Source: Avipropionibacterium sp050157065
GTDB taxonomy: Bacteria > Actinomycetota > Actinomycetes > Propionibacteriales > Propionibacteriaceae
Direction: 5' to 3' (one strand)
Assembly (NCBI GenBank): GCA_050157065.1
Contig: CP189573.1
DNA length: 64,000 bases
In this document: one piece after another, positions 20,913-29,301 of the stretch
Layout of the letters: every line of letters begins with the position of its first letter
How positions within the stretch are numbered: position 1 is the first letter of the stretch
Translations under genes and position numbers: made by a program
The notes under the pieces: generated by a model
Databases searched by the model: none
The model's input: only the letters and a program-made list of their open reading frames with translations
Told to the model about the DNA's origin: nothing

Positions 20913-21661
20913 GCCTGCAGGAGTCCGAGCAGCAACCCGTCACGACCAAGCGTTCCCCGGCCCTCCGTGTGCCCGACCATCCTGATCTGGCCGACCTGCC
21001 GCCACTGCCGCATGCGGCCCTGCGTCGGTTCAAGGGGCCGGTGTGGCGGCTGATGCGGACCTGGTGGGACGTCCAGGTCCATGATCAACACTTGGTGCCG
21101 GCCACGGGCCCGGTCATCCTGGCCGCGAACCACATCGCCATGCTGGACGGGCCGTTGATCGTGCTGGCCAGCCCGCGGCCGACGTACGCACTGGCCAAGC
21201 AGGAGCTCTTCCGCGGGGTCGTCGGGCGGGTGCTGGAGGCCGCCGGCCAGATCTCGGTGACGCGTGGCACCGCCGACAAGGGAGCCGTCCGGCAGAGCCT
21301 GCAGGTGTTGTTGCAGGGAAACATCTTGGGCGTGTTCCCGGAAGGGCATCGCGGCAGTGGGGCATTCGACGTCGCCCACGGCGGTGCCGCCTATCTCGCG
21401 ATGATCACCGGCGCCCCGATCGTGCCGGTCGCCATGTTGGGCACCCGGCAGCCCGACCAGACACCGCGCCAGGTGCCCGGCCGGGGGAAGTCGATGCACG
21501 TGGTGTTCGGTGAGCCGATCCCGATGACCCGGATGGCCTGGCCGCGCCGCCAGCACGAGGTGGCCACGTTGACCGAAGACCTCCGCGCGAAGCTGGCAAC
21601 CCACGTCCGGGCAGCAGAACTGCGTACCGGACTCCGGCTCCCCGGGCTGCCGAGGGCCTGA
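20909..21661 (+). CDS. 1-acyl-sn-glycerol-3-phosphate acyltransferase family protein
   Basis: A 250-residue PlsC-type enzyme that would acylate lysophosphatidic acid at the membrane. The HX4D motif is in NHIAMLDGPL, block II is ALAKQELFRGVVGRV, block III FPEGHRGSGAF (glycerol-phosphate binding) and block IV PIVPVAMLGTRQP. No long membrane helix is evident, so association is probably peripheral. The GTG start overlaps cmk by four bases. It is followed by der after 29 bp. Confidence 0.9.
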   Translation: MSLQESEQQPVTTKRSPALRVPDHPDLADLPPLPHAALRRFKGPVWRLMRTWWDVQVHDQHLVPATGPVILAANHIAMLDGPLIVLASPRPTYALAKQELFRGVVGRVLEAAGQISVTRGTADKGAVRQSLQVLLQGNILGVFPEGHRGSGAFDVAHGGAAYLAMITGAPIVPVAMLGTRQPDQTPRQVPGRGKSMHVVFGEPIPMTRMAWPRRQHEVATLTEDLRAKLATHVRAAELRTGLRLPGLPRA

Positions 21662-21690
21662 GTCTCGTACCGGCCGACTAGAGTTGGCCG

Positions 21691-23085
21691 GTGATGAATG
21701 ACACGACCCCGGCCGCGACATCCGCGGCCGCCGACCCAGCTGCGGACTCCGGTCCGACCCGTGCCGCCGGCCGCCCGATCGTGGCGGTGGTCGGACGACC
21801 CAACGTGGGCAAGTCGACGCTGGTGAACCGGATCATCGGTCGCCGGGAGGCGGTCGTACAGGACGTGCCCGGCGTGACCCGGGACCGAGTGTCCTACGAC
21901 GCCGAGTGGATCGGCCGTGAGTTCGTCCTGGTCGACACCGGTGGTTGGGCGCCGTCGGCCCAAGGGCTGGCCGGTCAGATCGCCGAACAGGCCGAGATCG
22001 CCATCATGGCCGCCGACGTGGTGCTGTTCGTGGTGGACGCCACGGTCGGCACGACCGACGTCGACGAGGCCGTGGTGAAGGTGCTGCGACGGGCGAAGCG
22101 GCCGGTGGTACTGGCCGCCAACAAGGTCGACGACTCCCGTACCGAGGCCGAGGCCGCCACCATGTGGAACCTCGGGCTGGGGGAGCCGTACCCGGTGTCG
22201 GCGCTGCACGGTCGTGGCACCGGTGACCTGTTGGACGTCGTGGTGGCGGCGCTGCCGCCGGCCGAGGAGGTCGTCGAGGAGGAGTCCGGACCGCATCGCG
22301 TCGCCGTGGTCGGCAAGCCCAACGTCGGCAAGTCGAGCCTGCTGAACCAGCTCGCCGGGGAGAAGCGGGTGGTGGTCGACGACGCCTCGGGCACCACGGT
22401 CGACCCGGTCGACGAGTTGGTGCAGATCCGCGACGAGACGTACGTACTGATCGACACCGCCGGCATCCGGAAGCGGGTGAAGGAGGCCTCAGGTCACGAG
22501 TACTACGCCTCGCTGCGCACCCACGCCGCGATCGAGCGTGCCGAGGTGTGCGTCGTGGTGATCGACTCGTCCGAGCCGGTCACCGAACAGGACCTCCGCA
22601 TCCTCAGCATGGTGGAGGATGCCGGCCGGGCGCTGGTGATCGCGTACAACAAGTGGGACCTGACCGACGACGAGCGGCGCTACTACCTCGACCGCGAGAT
22701 CGAACGCGACCTGGTGCAGTTCGGCTGGGCCGGACGGGTCAACATCTCCGCCCTCACCGGGCGCCACGTCGACAAGATCGGGGTCGCCGTCGAGGCCGCC
22801 CTGGAGGGGTGGACCACCCGGATCTCCACCGGCAAGCTGAACGCGTTCCTGGGCCGGATCGTGGCCGCCCATCCGCACCCGGTACGCGGCGGCAAGCAGC
22901 CCCGGATCCTGTTCGGCACCCAGCCCCAGTCGGGACCGCCACGGTTCATCCTGTTCACCACGGGGATGCTGGAGCCCGGGTACGTCCGGTTCGTGGAGCG
23001 TCGACTGCGCGAGGACTTCGGGTTCCACGCCAGCCCGATCCACATCGAGGTCCGGCCACGGGCGGCCCGCGGCGGACGTCGCTGA
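21691..23085 (+). CDS. der: Ribosome biogenesis GTPase Der (EngA)
   Basis: Der has two GTPase domains in tandem and a KH-like C-terminus, and is needed for 50S subunit maturation. In this 464-residue protein the first G domain has GRPNVGKSTL, DTGGW and NKVD, and the second has GKPNVGKSSL, DTAGIRKR and NKWD. The KH-like domain ends with SPIHIEVRPR. The first 25 residues are Ala/Asp/Thr-rich and variable. The start is GTG 21691 or the ATG immediately after it. Confidence 0.97.
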   Translation: MMNDTTPAATSAAADPAADSGPTRAAGRPIVAVVGRPNVGKSTLVNRIIGRREAVVQDVPGVTRDRVSYDAEWIGREFVLVDTGGWAPSAQGLAGQIAEQAEIAIMAADVVLFVVDATVGTTDVDEAVVKVLRRAKRPVVLAANKVDDSRTEAEAATMWNLGLGEPYPVSALHGRGTGDLLDVVVAALPPAEEVVEEESGPHRVAVVGKPNVGKSSLLNQLAGEKRVVVDDASGTTVDPVDELVQIRDETYVLIDTAGIRKRVKEASGHEYYASLRTHAAIERAEVCVVVIDSSEPVTEQDLRILSMVEDAGRALVIAYNKWDLTDDERRYYLDREIERDLVQFGWAGRVNISALTGRHVDKIGVAVEAALEGWTTRISTGKLNAFLGRIVAAHPHPVRGGKQPRILFGTQPQSGPPRFILFTTGMLEPGYVRFVERRLREDFGFHASPIHIEVRPRAARGGRR

Positions 23086-23122
23086 CCGTACGCCCCTTGG
23101 GCTTTGTCGGCAGGACATGAAT

Positions 23123-23152
23123 CGGGGCCGGTGGCTCTCACCACCGACCCCG
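23123..23152. terminator. Hairpin between convergent der and the sugar permease operon
   Basis: CGGGGCCGGTGG and CCACCGACCCCG pair over 12 positions with a single C-A mismatch around a short loop. It lies 38 bp after der and 69 bp before the stop of the minus-strand permease. It lacks a strong T-tract, so it may act as an actinobacterial-style I-shaped terminator. Function is inferred. Confidence 0.5.
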
Positions 23153-23220
23153 ACCCCTGACGAAGCAGTTCGTCCCCGTTGACGCCGACTGCCGGCCAGT
23201 CCAACCTCCTCCAAGCTTGC

Positions 23221-24165
23221 TCAGGCCTTGACGGCCCCTGCGGTGATGCCGGACTGCACCTGACGCTGGAAGACCGTGTAGACGATCAGCACCGGCACCA
23301 TGGCGATGACCATACCGGCGAACAGCGCGCCCCAGTCGGCCCGGTAGCCCTGGTCGACCGACAGCTTGGCGACACCGAGCCCCAGCACGTACTTGTCCTT
23401 GTCGGTGATCAGCACCAGCGGCAGGATGTACTGGCTCCACATGCTCATGAAGTTGAAGATGCCGACGCTGATCAGGCCTGGCTTGGCCAGCGGCAACATG
23501 ATGCGGAAGAACGTCCCCCAGTACGAGCACCCGTCCACCCGGGCGGCCTCCATCAGCTCATCGGGGATGGAGCGGAAGAAGGCGGTCAGGAAGAACATCG
23601 AGAACGGCAGGCCGAACGCGATGTAGACGATCGTCAGACCGATCCGGGAGTTGAACAGGCCGAGGTTCTGCATGATGAAGAACAGCGGCACCAGCGCCAG
23701 CACGACCGGGAAGGTGAACGACCCGACGATCAGGCCGAACACCAGGCCGCGGCCCGGGAACCGGAACTTCGCCAACGCGAACGCGGCCAGTGAGGCGAGC
23801 AGCAACGTCGCGATCAACGAGACACCGACGATCAGGATGGTGTTGACGAAGAAGTCACCGAACTGCGCGGTGTTCCACGCCCTGACGTAGTTCTCGAACT
23901 GCGGCACGGCGGGCAGCGCCCACGGGTCGCCCATGATCTCGCCGCTGGTCTTGAACGAGTTCATCAGCGCCCAGATCATCGGCACCAGGACCACCAGGGC
24001 CCAGAAGATCAAGAACCCGTGGGCGATGATCGTGCTCACCCAGCCCATGACCTTGCTGGCCGTGGTCTGGCTGCCGACGGGGCCACTGTCGCCCCCGCGA
24101 CGCCGGCGTGGCTTGTTGGCGGTGGCGAGTTCCTTGGTCGCGGTCTCCATGCTGGTGGTGGTCAT
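23221..24165 (-). CDS. Carbohydrate ABC transporter permease, MalG type
   Basis: A 314-residue inner-membrane protein with a basic, disordered N-terminus of about 45 residues and six membrane helices. It has the EAA loop EAARVDGCSYWGTFF-RIMLPLAKPGL that contacts the ATPase. The pattern (NSFKTSGEIMGDPWALP, then FENYVRAWNTAQFG) fits CUT1-family sugar permeases, in the range of N-acetylglucosamine or disaccharide systems; the substrate cannot be decided. It overlaps the upstream permease gene by four bases (ATGA). The system lacks its own ATPase, as is common because MsiK-type ATPases are shared. Confidence 0.9.
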   Translation of the reverse strand: MTTTSMETATKELATANKPRRRRGGDSGPVGSQTTASKVMGWVSTIIAHGFLIFWALVVLVPMIWALMNSFKTSGEIMGDPWALPAVPQFENYVRAWNTAQFGDFFVNTILIVGVSLIATLLLASLAAFALAKFRFPGRGLVFGLIVGSFTFPVVLALVPLFFIMQNLGLFNSRIGLTIVYIAFGLPFSMFFLTAFFRSIPDELMEAARVDGCSYWGTFFRIMLPLAKPGLISVGIFNFMSMWSQYILPLVLITDKDKYVLGLGVAKLSVDQGYRADWGALFAGMVIAMVPVLIVYTVFQRQVQSGITAGAVKA

Positions 24166-25067
24166 GCGCCCTTCTCCGTTGCGAATGCCCGGGCGAGCAG
24201 TGCGATCGCGATCGACATGATCGCGAGTACGACACCGATCGCGGAGGCGTAGCCGTAGTTGCTGGCCACGAAGGCCTGGTCGTACAGGAAGTAGCCGAGC
24301 ACGGTGGTGGCACCGTCAGGGCCGCCGGGGCCGATCGTCATGATCTGCACCAGGGCGAAGCCGTCGAGGGCGCCGATCAGCGCGTAGATGAGGCAGAGCA
24401 CGATGGCCTCACGGATGCCCGGCAAGGTGATGTGGAAGAACTGCTTCGACTTCGAGGCGCCGTCGATGATGGCCGCCTCGTACAGCTCCCGCGGGACGCC
24501 GGCCATCGCGGCCGACAGGATGATCAGGTAGAAGCCGACGCCACCCCAGATCATCACGACGCCGACGGCCGCGAGGGCGGTCTCCGGGTCGTTCAGCCAG
24601 ATCCGCTCGGGCAGTCCCAGGAAGCGGACGATGCTGGTCAGGATGCCGTTGACCGGGTTGAACACCGACTGCCACAGCACGGCGGTGATCGCCACCGACA
24701 TGACCTGTGGGAAGAAGTAGATCACCCGGTAGAACCCGGTGCCCCGGGCGCCGCCGATGAAGCCGATCCGGCGCGACGAGGACCCGAAGTTGAGCATCGA
24801 GGCGAAGAACAGCGCCAGTCCGATCGTGATGATCGGAACGAAGGCCGCCAGCTTGAAGGTGTTGAGTGCGGCCGAGTAGAACCGCTCGTCCTGGAAGAGC
24901 CTGATGTACTGGTCCAGCCCGATGAAGTTCTTCTGGGCGGTGAAGCCCTCCCAGTCGGTGAACGAGTACCAGACCGCCTGCGCATACGGCGACAGGACGA
25001 AGATGATGAACAGCCCCATCGGCACCAACAGCGCCAGGTAGACGAAGAGGTACTTCTCCAGCTTCAT
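24162..25067 (-). CDS. Carbohydrate ABC transporter permease, MalF type
   Basis: A 301-residue permease that pairs with the MalG-type protein downstream. It starts MKLEKYLFVYLALLVPMGLF and has six helices, with SPYAQAVWYSFTDWEGF in the first periplasmic loop. The EAA loop is YEAAIIDGASKSKQFF-HITLPGI. Operons of this type normally begin with a sugar-binding lipoprotein gene directly upstream; here the 408 bp upstream contain none and a tRNA gene follows. The pair is therefore missing its binding protein locally. Confidence 0.9.
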   Translation of the reverse strand: MKLEKYLFVYLALLVPMGLFIIFVLSPYAQAVWYSFTDWEGFTAQKNFIGLDQYIRLFQDERFYSAALNTFKLAAFVPIITIGLALFFASMLNFGSSSRRIGFIGGARGTGFYRVIYFFPQVMSVAITAVLWQSVFNPVNGILTSIVRFLGLPERIWLNDPETALAAVGVVMIWGGVGFYLIILSAAMAGVPRELYEAAIIDGASKSKQFFHITLPGIREAIVLCLIYALIGALDGFALVQIMTIGPGGPDGATTVLGYFLYDQAFVASNYGYASAIGVVLAIMSIAIALLARAFATEKGA

Positions 25068-25475
25068 ACGATTCCTCGCGTCGTGTGGCCGGACACCCCT
25101 TGTTCGGCCACGTCAAACCCGCCATATTGCGGTCCGGGGTCGGTTGGGTGTACGTCCGTCGTGCCCGGCGCTGGGGCCTCCACCCGTGGCACCGTGGAGC
25201 TGTCCTTGCCCCGCCAACTGATCCAGACCATGTTGTGATTCATGCCTGCGTCGACGGAGTCTGCCCGCGACCGGAGTCAGTAGAACACAAGTTCCGGTGA
25301 CTGTAAAGCATGCTTCGGTGGTCGTGATCGCGTCGTGTTTTGGCCGTCCCAGCAGTGCCCCGGAGGCACCTCGGGAGGGTGCTGCAGGCTGCTGTGACGG
25401 GAGCCGTGCGACAGGACCGGTCCGGACGTAGTAACATGTGTCGCCGGGCGCCCGATGGGCGCTCGATGTATGCCA
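25068..25475. other. Non-coding gap between the permease operon and tRNA-Pro
   Basis: These 408 bases hold no convincing gene on either strand. They contain one hairpin close to the permease start (annotated separately) and the presumed promoters of the permease operon and the tRNA. No remnant of a solute-binding protein could be recognised. A TAACAT at 25431-25436, about 40 bases before the tRNA, could be its -10 box, but the -35 is unclear. Confidence 0.5.
25085..25111 (-). promoter_or_regulatory. Hairpin upstream of the permease operon
   Basis: GTGGCCG and CGGCCAC form a perfect 7-bp stem with a 13-base loop, 18 bp upstream of the MalF-type start. In many sugar ABC operons a hairpin of this kind lies between the binding-protein gene and the first permease gene and lowers downstream expression. 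Here the binding-protein gene is absent. The role is inferred. Confidence 0.35.
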
Positions 25476-25549
25476 CGGGCTGTGGCGCAGCTTGGTAGCG
25501 CACCTGACTGGGGGTCAGGGGGTCGCAGGTTCAAATCCTGTCAGCCCGA
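25476..25549 (+). tRNA. tRNA-Pro (anticodon GGG)
   Basis: The 74 bases fold as a cloverleaf. The acceptor stem is CGGGCTG/CAGCCCG with discriminator A, the D-arm is GCGC-AGCTTGGTA-GCGC, and the anticodon stem CCTGA/TCAGG encloses CTGGGGG with GGG at 25510-25512. The T-arm carries the GGTTCAAATCC consensus. The 3' CCA is not encoded. It reads CCC/CCU proline codons. It marks the left edge of the accessory region, and tRNA 3' ends are common integration sites. Confidence 0.96.
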
Positions 25550-25556
25550 CGTAAGA

Positions 25557-25587
25557 GCCCAGGTGAGAGTAGGTTTCTCGCCTGGGC
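25557..25587 (+). terminator. Rho-independent terminator of tRNA-Pro
   Basis: GCCCAGGTGAGA and TCTCGCCTGGGC form a 12-bp stem with a single G-T wobble around a seven-base loop, beginning 8 bp after the tRNA and followed by TTCGTC. It is well placed to end the tRNA transcript. Confidence 0.7.
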
Positions 25588-25848
25588 TTCGTCATGTCCG
25601 GGGGTCGTTTTCCGTGGTCCCCCTCTGGTCCCCCCGGCGCTCTCGCCGGTGGTCGCCTGTGGACGAACAGGGGGCCTTCGACCCCTGTCCTGTGGATAAG
25701 GGGACCAAAAGGGGACCAGAAGCCTTCTGGGGCGAGAGCACGCGATCTGCTCCGTGTCATGTTGGTGCGATCCGTCCACCCGGCGCCTGATGGAGGGCTC
25801 TCTGCGAGAAGCTCGCCCGAGTGCGAGCAACTGCGGCAGAGTGGAACC

Positions 25849-26936
25849 GTGACCGCTGATGACGCGCATGCCGAGCTTCGGGCCGTGTGGGGCCGGTTGG
25901 AGCGCCGACTGCGAGGTCGTCGTGACAACTCCAACATGGACTTCGGAGACGACACCTTCCACGTCGAGTTCGGCGACAAAGCCAATCGCGTAGCGAGCTT
26001 GGGACGATACCTCGACTCCGCAATCGAGTTGTCAGAAAGGCATCTCTACGTCCAGCATTCACGGTGCTCCGAAGCGGTCTTGAACACGCAGCCTTCGACT
26101 GGTTGGTCTTCCTCGGCGACACGTATGTGGAGCGCATGCGTTCGGTCTCAGACGAGACGTGGGAAGACTGGCAACGGGAACGAGAGGCAGGCGCCGACTG
26201 GGCTGCCAACATCCACACCTGGACACGTACCAAGAAGGGTGACGTCACCATCCGATGGCGGGGATTACTCTCGACACCCGATGAGCACGGCGACCAGGAA
26301 AAGCTGAGCATCTACTACTTCCTGATCGATGAGTACGACGGTCTCCTGGGAAAGCCTGCTGACCAAGAGGATGATGGCTTCCTCACGAAGGACGAACTAC
26401 GACGTCGCGCTAGTGAAAACGAAGCGCGCTGGTTCGTGTACCTCCGGTGGTCTGCGCTCGTAGAGAACCTCGAAGAGAACGGACTCATCGACGCTGCCGA
26501 TTCGGGGCGGCTCAGCGTTCACTACAGGTTCCTATCCAGCTACGCGCACCCTGTTACGAACAGCGATCTACGGCTCTATGGCCGCAACCTCGACGGAGCG
26601 ACTCCTCACTACGACTACTACGCGAGCGAGTTGGTACTGCTCTACGCCATCGCGATCGCTGCCCTTGAACTCCGCACCTACAGCCAAGGAGTCAAAGAAC
26701 GTCTTGACGCCGAGATCGCCGACCACGAGGGAACCACCGACGACCTCCGTGCGGCAGATCAAGTTGCAGGGCACTTCTGGTTCCTAGGCGAAAACCCGCA
26801 CCCGAGGGACCACCATGACGAGGCGAACAGACGGTCAATCCGTCAACTTCGAGAAGGTAGCGACGAGTCGATAGCAGTCCCGAAGACGGGAGAGGTGGGG
26901 ACTGCTGCACGGATAGGTGACAACCGATCTGCCTAA
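25849..26936 (+). pseudogene. Frameshifted hypothetical gene, 3' end replaced by an IS
   Basis: An N-terminal part reads from GTG 25849 (V-TADDAHAELRAVWGRLERR) through YLDSAIELSERHLYVQH. Near 26064-26090 the protein-like reading passes to another frame and continues LEHAAFDWLVFLGDTYVERM to the stop at 26936. The last 13 residues are encoded by the left end of the IS3 element that starts at 26897, so the true C-terminus is lost. The G+C content is visibly lower than in the flanking core, suggesting transfer. The family was not recognised. A helical, HEPN-like fold is possible from the SSYAHPVTN segment, but this is a guess. Sequencing error at the shift cannot be excluded. Confidence 0.6.
26897..26921 (+). 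repeat. Left terminal inverted repeat of the IS at 26.9 kb
   Basis: Begins GGGGACTGCTGCACG and ends AGGTGAC. It pairs with the right end at 28168-28192 with three mismatches. Confidence 0.9.
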
Positions 26937-26957
26937 CCAAGTGGTTGGGCTGGAAGG

Positions 26958-27260
26958 ATGTTCACCGTGTCCAAGCCCTACCCCCAGGAGTTCCGCGACG
27001 ACGTGGTCCGTGTCGCGAGGAACCGTGAGCCCGGAGTCGAGCTCTCCCAGATCGCGAAGGACTTCGGCATCCACTTCACGACCTTGTATTCGTGGATGAG
27101 GAAGGCTGATGTCGAGGACGGCGTGAAGCCGGGCGTCACCGCGAATGAGAACGCCGAGTTGCGTGAGGCGAAGAAGCGGATCCGGCTCCTGGAGCAGGAG
27201 AACGAGGTTCTGCGCCGTGCGGCCGCTTACTTGTCGCAGGCGAATCTGCCGGGAAAATGA
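26958..27260 (+). CDS. IS3-family transposase OrfA
   Basis: A 100-residue DNA-binding subunit starting MFTVSKPYPQEFRDDVVRVA. Residues about 8-55 form the HTH (IAKDFGIHFTTLYSWM) that recognises IS ends. A leucine-zipper-like helix follows (ENAELREAKKRIRLLEQENE), which multimerises the transposase. The stop overlaps orfB by ATGA after GGGAAAA. The overlap allows either translational coupling or -1 frameshifting to make the OrfAB fusion, as known for the IS3 family; the slippery run here is short. Confidence 0.93.
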   Translation: MFTVSKPYPQEFRDDVVRVARNREPGVELSQIAKDFGIHFTTLYSWMRKADVEDGVKPGVTANENAELREAKKRIRLLEQENEVLRRAAAYLSQANLPGK

Positions 27261-28159
27261 TGTACCCGCTCGTCCGCGAGCTGGCCGGCGACGGGATCCC
27301 CGTCACGGTGACGTGCCGGGTGCTCAATCTTGCTCGGCAGCCGTACTACCGCTGGGTCACCCACCCGGTCACCAACACCGAACTCGAGCAGGCCTACCGC
27401 GCCAACGCGTTGTTCGACGCCCACCGCGACGACCCGGAGTTCGGCTACCGGTTCCTGCTCGATGAAGCCAAGGAGGCCGGCGTGGCGATGGCCGCGCGGA
27501 CAGCGTGGCGGATCTGTTCGCAGAACAGCTGGTGGTCGGTGTTCGGCAAACCCACACGAGGCAAGACGAAGAAGCCCGGCCCGCCGGTCCACGACGACTT
27601 GTGCGCTGTGGTCGACAAGCACGGTGTGACCCGGCATGAGTTCCAGACTGAGGGTCCCAACGAGTTGTGGCTGACCGACATCACCGAGCACTGGACAGCC
27701 GAGGGCAAGCTCTACCTGTGCGCGATCAAGGACGTGTACTCCAATCGGATCGTGGGCTACTCCATCGACTCACGGATGAAGTCCCGGCTTGCCGTTGCCG
27801 CGCTCAGCAACGCGGTCGCCCGTCGTGGCGATGTGGCCGGGTGTGTGGTCCACAGCGACCGAGGAAGCCAGTTCCGGTCTCGGAAGTTCGTCCACGCCCT
27901 CAATCGCCACGACCTGGTCGGATCCATGGGCCGCGTCGGTGCGTGCGGTGACAACGCGGCCATGGAAAGTTTCTTCGCGCTGCTGCAGAAGAATGTCTTG
28001 GACCGCCGCGCGTGGGTGACTCGTGAGGAGCTGCGGATCGCGATCGTGCGCTGGATCGAGAGGACCTATCATCGACGCCGTCGACAGCCCTCCCTCCGAC
28101 GGTTGACCCCCATCGAGTTCGAGACCATCATGACCACGCCAGCTACTCAGGCTGCGTGA
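27257..28159 (+). CDS. IS3-family transposase OrfB (DDE catalytic subunit)
   Basis: A 300-residue integrase-fold protein. The HTH_21-like region (about 40-80) includes FGYRFLLDEA. The catalytic triad appears intact: Asp in LWLTDITEHWTAEGKLYL, Asp in VVHSDRGSQFRSRKF, and Glu in DNAAMESFFALLQKNVLD. The C-terminal YHRRRRQPSLRRLTPIEFE block is the family signature. It reads in the -1 frame relative to orfA. The IS appears structurally complete and could be active. Confidence 0.93.
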   Translation: MMYPLVRELAGDGIPVTVTCRVLNLARQPYYRWVTHPVTNTELEQAYRANALFDAHRDDPEFGYRFLLDEAKEAGVAMAARTAWRICSQNSWWSVFGKPTRGKTKKPGPPVHDDLCAVVDKHGVTRHEFQTEGPNELWLTDITEHWTAEGKLYLCAIKDVYSNRIVGYSIDSRMKSRLAVAALSNAVARRGDVAGCVVHSDRGSQFRSRKFVHALNRHDLVGSMGRVGACGDNAAMESFFALLQKNVLDRRAWVTREELRIAIVRWIERTYHRRRRQPSLRRLTPIEFETIMTTPATQAA

Positions 28160-28167
28160 CCCAACCC

Positions 28168-28192
28168 GTCACCTGATCGTGCAGCAGTCCCC
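28168..28192 (-). repeat. Right terminal inverted repeat of the IS at 26.9 kb
   Basis: Reverse complement begins GGGGACTGCTGCACG, differs from the left end at three bases, then matches AGGTGAC. It marks the right edge of the element. Confidence 0.9.
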
Positions 28193-28218
28193 GGCTATCA
28201 CCCGGACAGATGCGTCCT

Positions 28219-29301
28219 TCACCCGGCCGCTTGCGTGGACGTCACCCGATGCATCGTCCGGTAGTCGCTGGGAGTAAGGCCGACGCCGCGGCGAAACTGG
28301 CGAGCGGCGAAGTCAGGATCGCTCCAGCCCACCTCCTGAGCGATCGCCGCAACAGAGCGGGACGTCGTGCGTAGAAGATGCGCCATCCGCTCGGCTCGCT
28401 GCATGGTCAGGTAAGCGATCGGTGACTTCCCGTACGCCTCAACGAAGATGCGGTTGACCTGTGACTTCGACAGATGTACTTCATCTGCCAAGTCCGACAC
28501 GGACCAACGCCGCGCCGGGTCCGTCCGTAAGAGTTCAGCGACCTTGCGCGCTTCTGTGCGCAACGGCGCAAACCGACGAACACGAGGTAGCGAGGGTATC
28601 GCGGTCGCGCGCTGCGTCGGGGATGTACGGATCGGTGAGGTCTTGATAAAGGGAGTCACGACATGAGCGATGCTGAACCACAATGCCTGCATTCGATTGA
28701 AGTTCTCCGCGAATTGGCCATCGATACTGAGAGCAACCAGCTCATCGAGATGCGGCATCAGCATACTCGCTCGATCTTCGCCGATATTAAGTACCTGCGC
28801 AGGCTCGGCATACATATTCTCGGCAAAGCACTGCGCGTCGAGGCGGTCCCGTAATATGCCGACGTGTTGCCAGAAAATCTGGTCGATCAAGTAGTCGGTA
28901 TCGAGATAGACCGTCGTCACAGTTGCACGACCCTCGGGTTCACCCCCAAGCAGTGTGTTGGCCCCCAGGAGAATCACGTCCCCAAACTTGACCAACTTCT
29001 GTTTGAACTCGCTAAACAGGATGGCGCTTCCATCGCGAACGACGATGACCTGAACGCAGTCGTAGGCCAACGGCCCGACCGGCTGGACGATGATGCGGTT
29101 CCGGGCGAGGATGGGCGCGAAACCGCGGAGACTGCAGGACTCGTGTTGGTTCAACGCGGCGACCGATTCGGGCTCATCAACCGCATTCCTGGGATGGGAT
29201 TCCTGACCACCTCTTTCGCGGGCACCAGACGGACCGCGCTGAGGACTGCGCGACGGGCGGGTCTCGACAATCCCGCGACTAATCGACCGGTTCGAGCCCA
29301 A
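28219..29301 (-). CDS. AraC-family transcriptional regulator
   Basis: The C-terminal 100 residues form the AraC/XylS DNA-binding domain with two helix-turn-helix units (WSVSDLADEVHLSKSQVNRI, then VAAIAQEVGWSDPDFAARQF) and a YGKSPIAYL linker. The N-terminal part (LARNRIIVQPVGPLAYDCVQ and on) is a cupin-like sensor of the type that accompanies mobile DNA in actinobacteria. The longest reading frame starts 23 bp inside the neighbouring gene, and its first 55 residues look unlike protein. The real start is probably later, for example a GTG giving V-DEPESVAALNQHESC. G+C content is lower than the core. The target genes are unknown. Confidence 0.8.
   Translation of the reverse strand: MGSNRSISRGIVETRPSRSPQRGPSGARERGGQESHPRNAVDEPESVAALNQHESCSLRGFAPILARNRIIVQPVGPLAYDCVQVIVVRDGSAILFSEFKQKLVKFGDVILLGANTLLGGEPEGRATVTTVYLDTDYLIDQIFWQHVGILRDRLDAQCFAENMYAEPAQVLNIGEDRASMLMPHLDELVALSIDGQFAENFNRMQALWFSIAHVVTPFIKTSPIRTSPTQRATAIPSLPRVRRFAPLRTEARKVAELLRTDPARRWSVSDLADEVHLSKSQVNRIFVEAYGKSPIAYLTMQRAERMAHLLRTTSRSVAAIAQEVGWSDPDFAARQFRRGVGLTPSDYRTMHRVTSTQAAG

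Larger units (their letters stand above)
26897..28192 (+). mobile_element. IS3-family insertion sequence, 1296 bp
   Basis: Bounded by 25-bp inverted repeats matching at 22 positions (GGGGACTGCTGCACG, three differing bases, AGGTGAC). It carries overlapping orfA and orfB typical of IS3. The flanking trinucleotides are GGT and GGC, so no exact target duplication remains; the insertion is old or followed by rearrangement. It cuts off the 3' end of the hypothetical gene before it. Confidence 0.9.

Noticed and set aside
25594..25848. Longer N-terminal extension of the frameshifted hypothetical gene
   Set aside because: The sequence before the GTG at 25849 is Pro/Gly/Arg-rich and starts next to the tRNA terminator; it is not protein-like.
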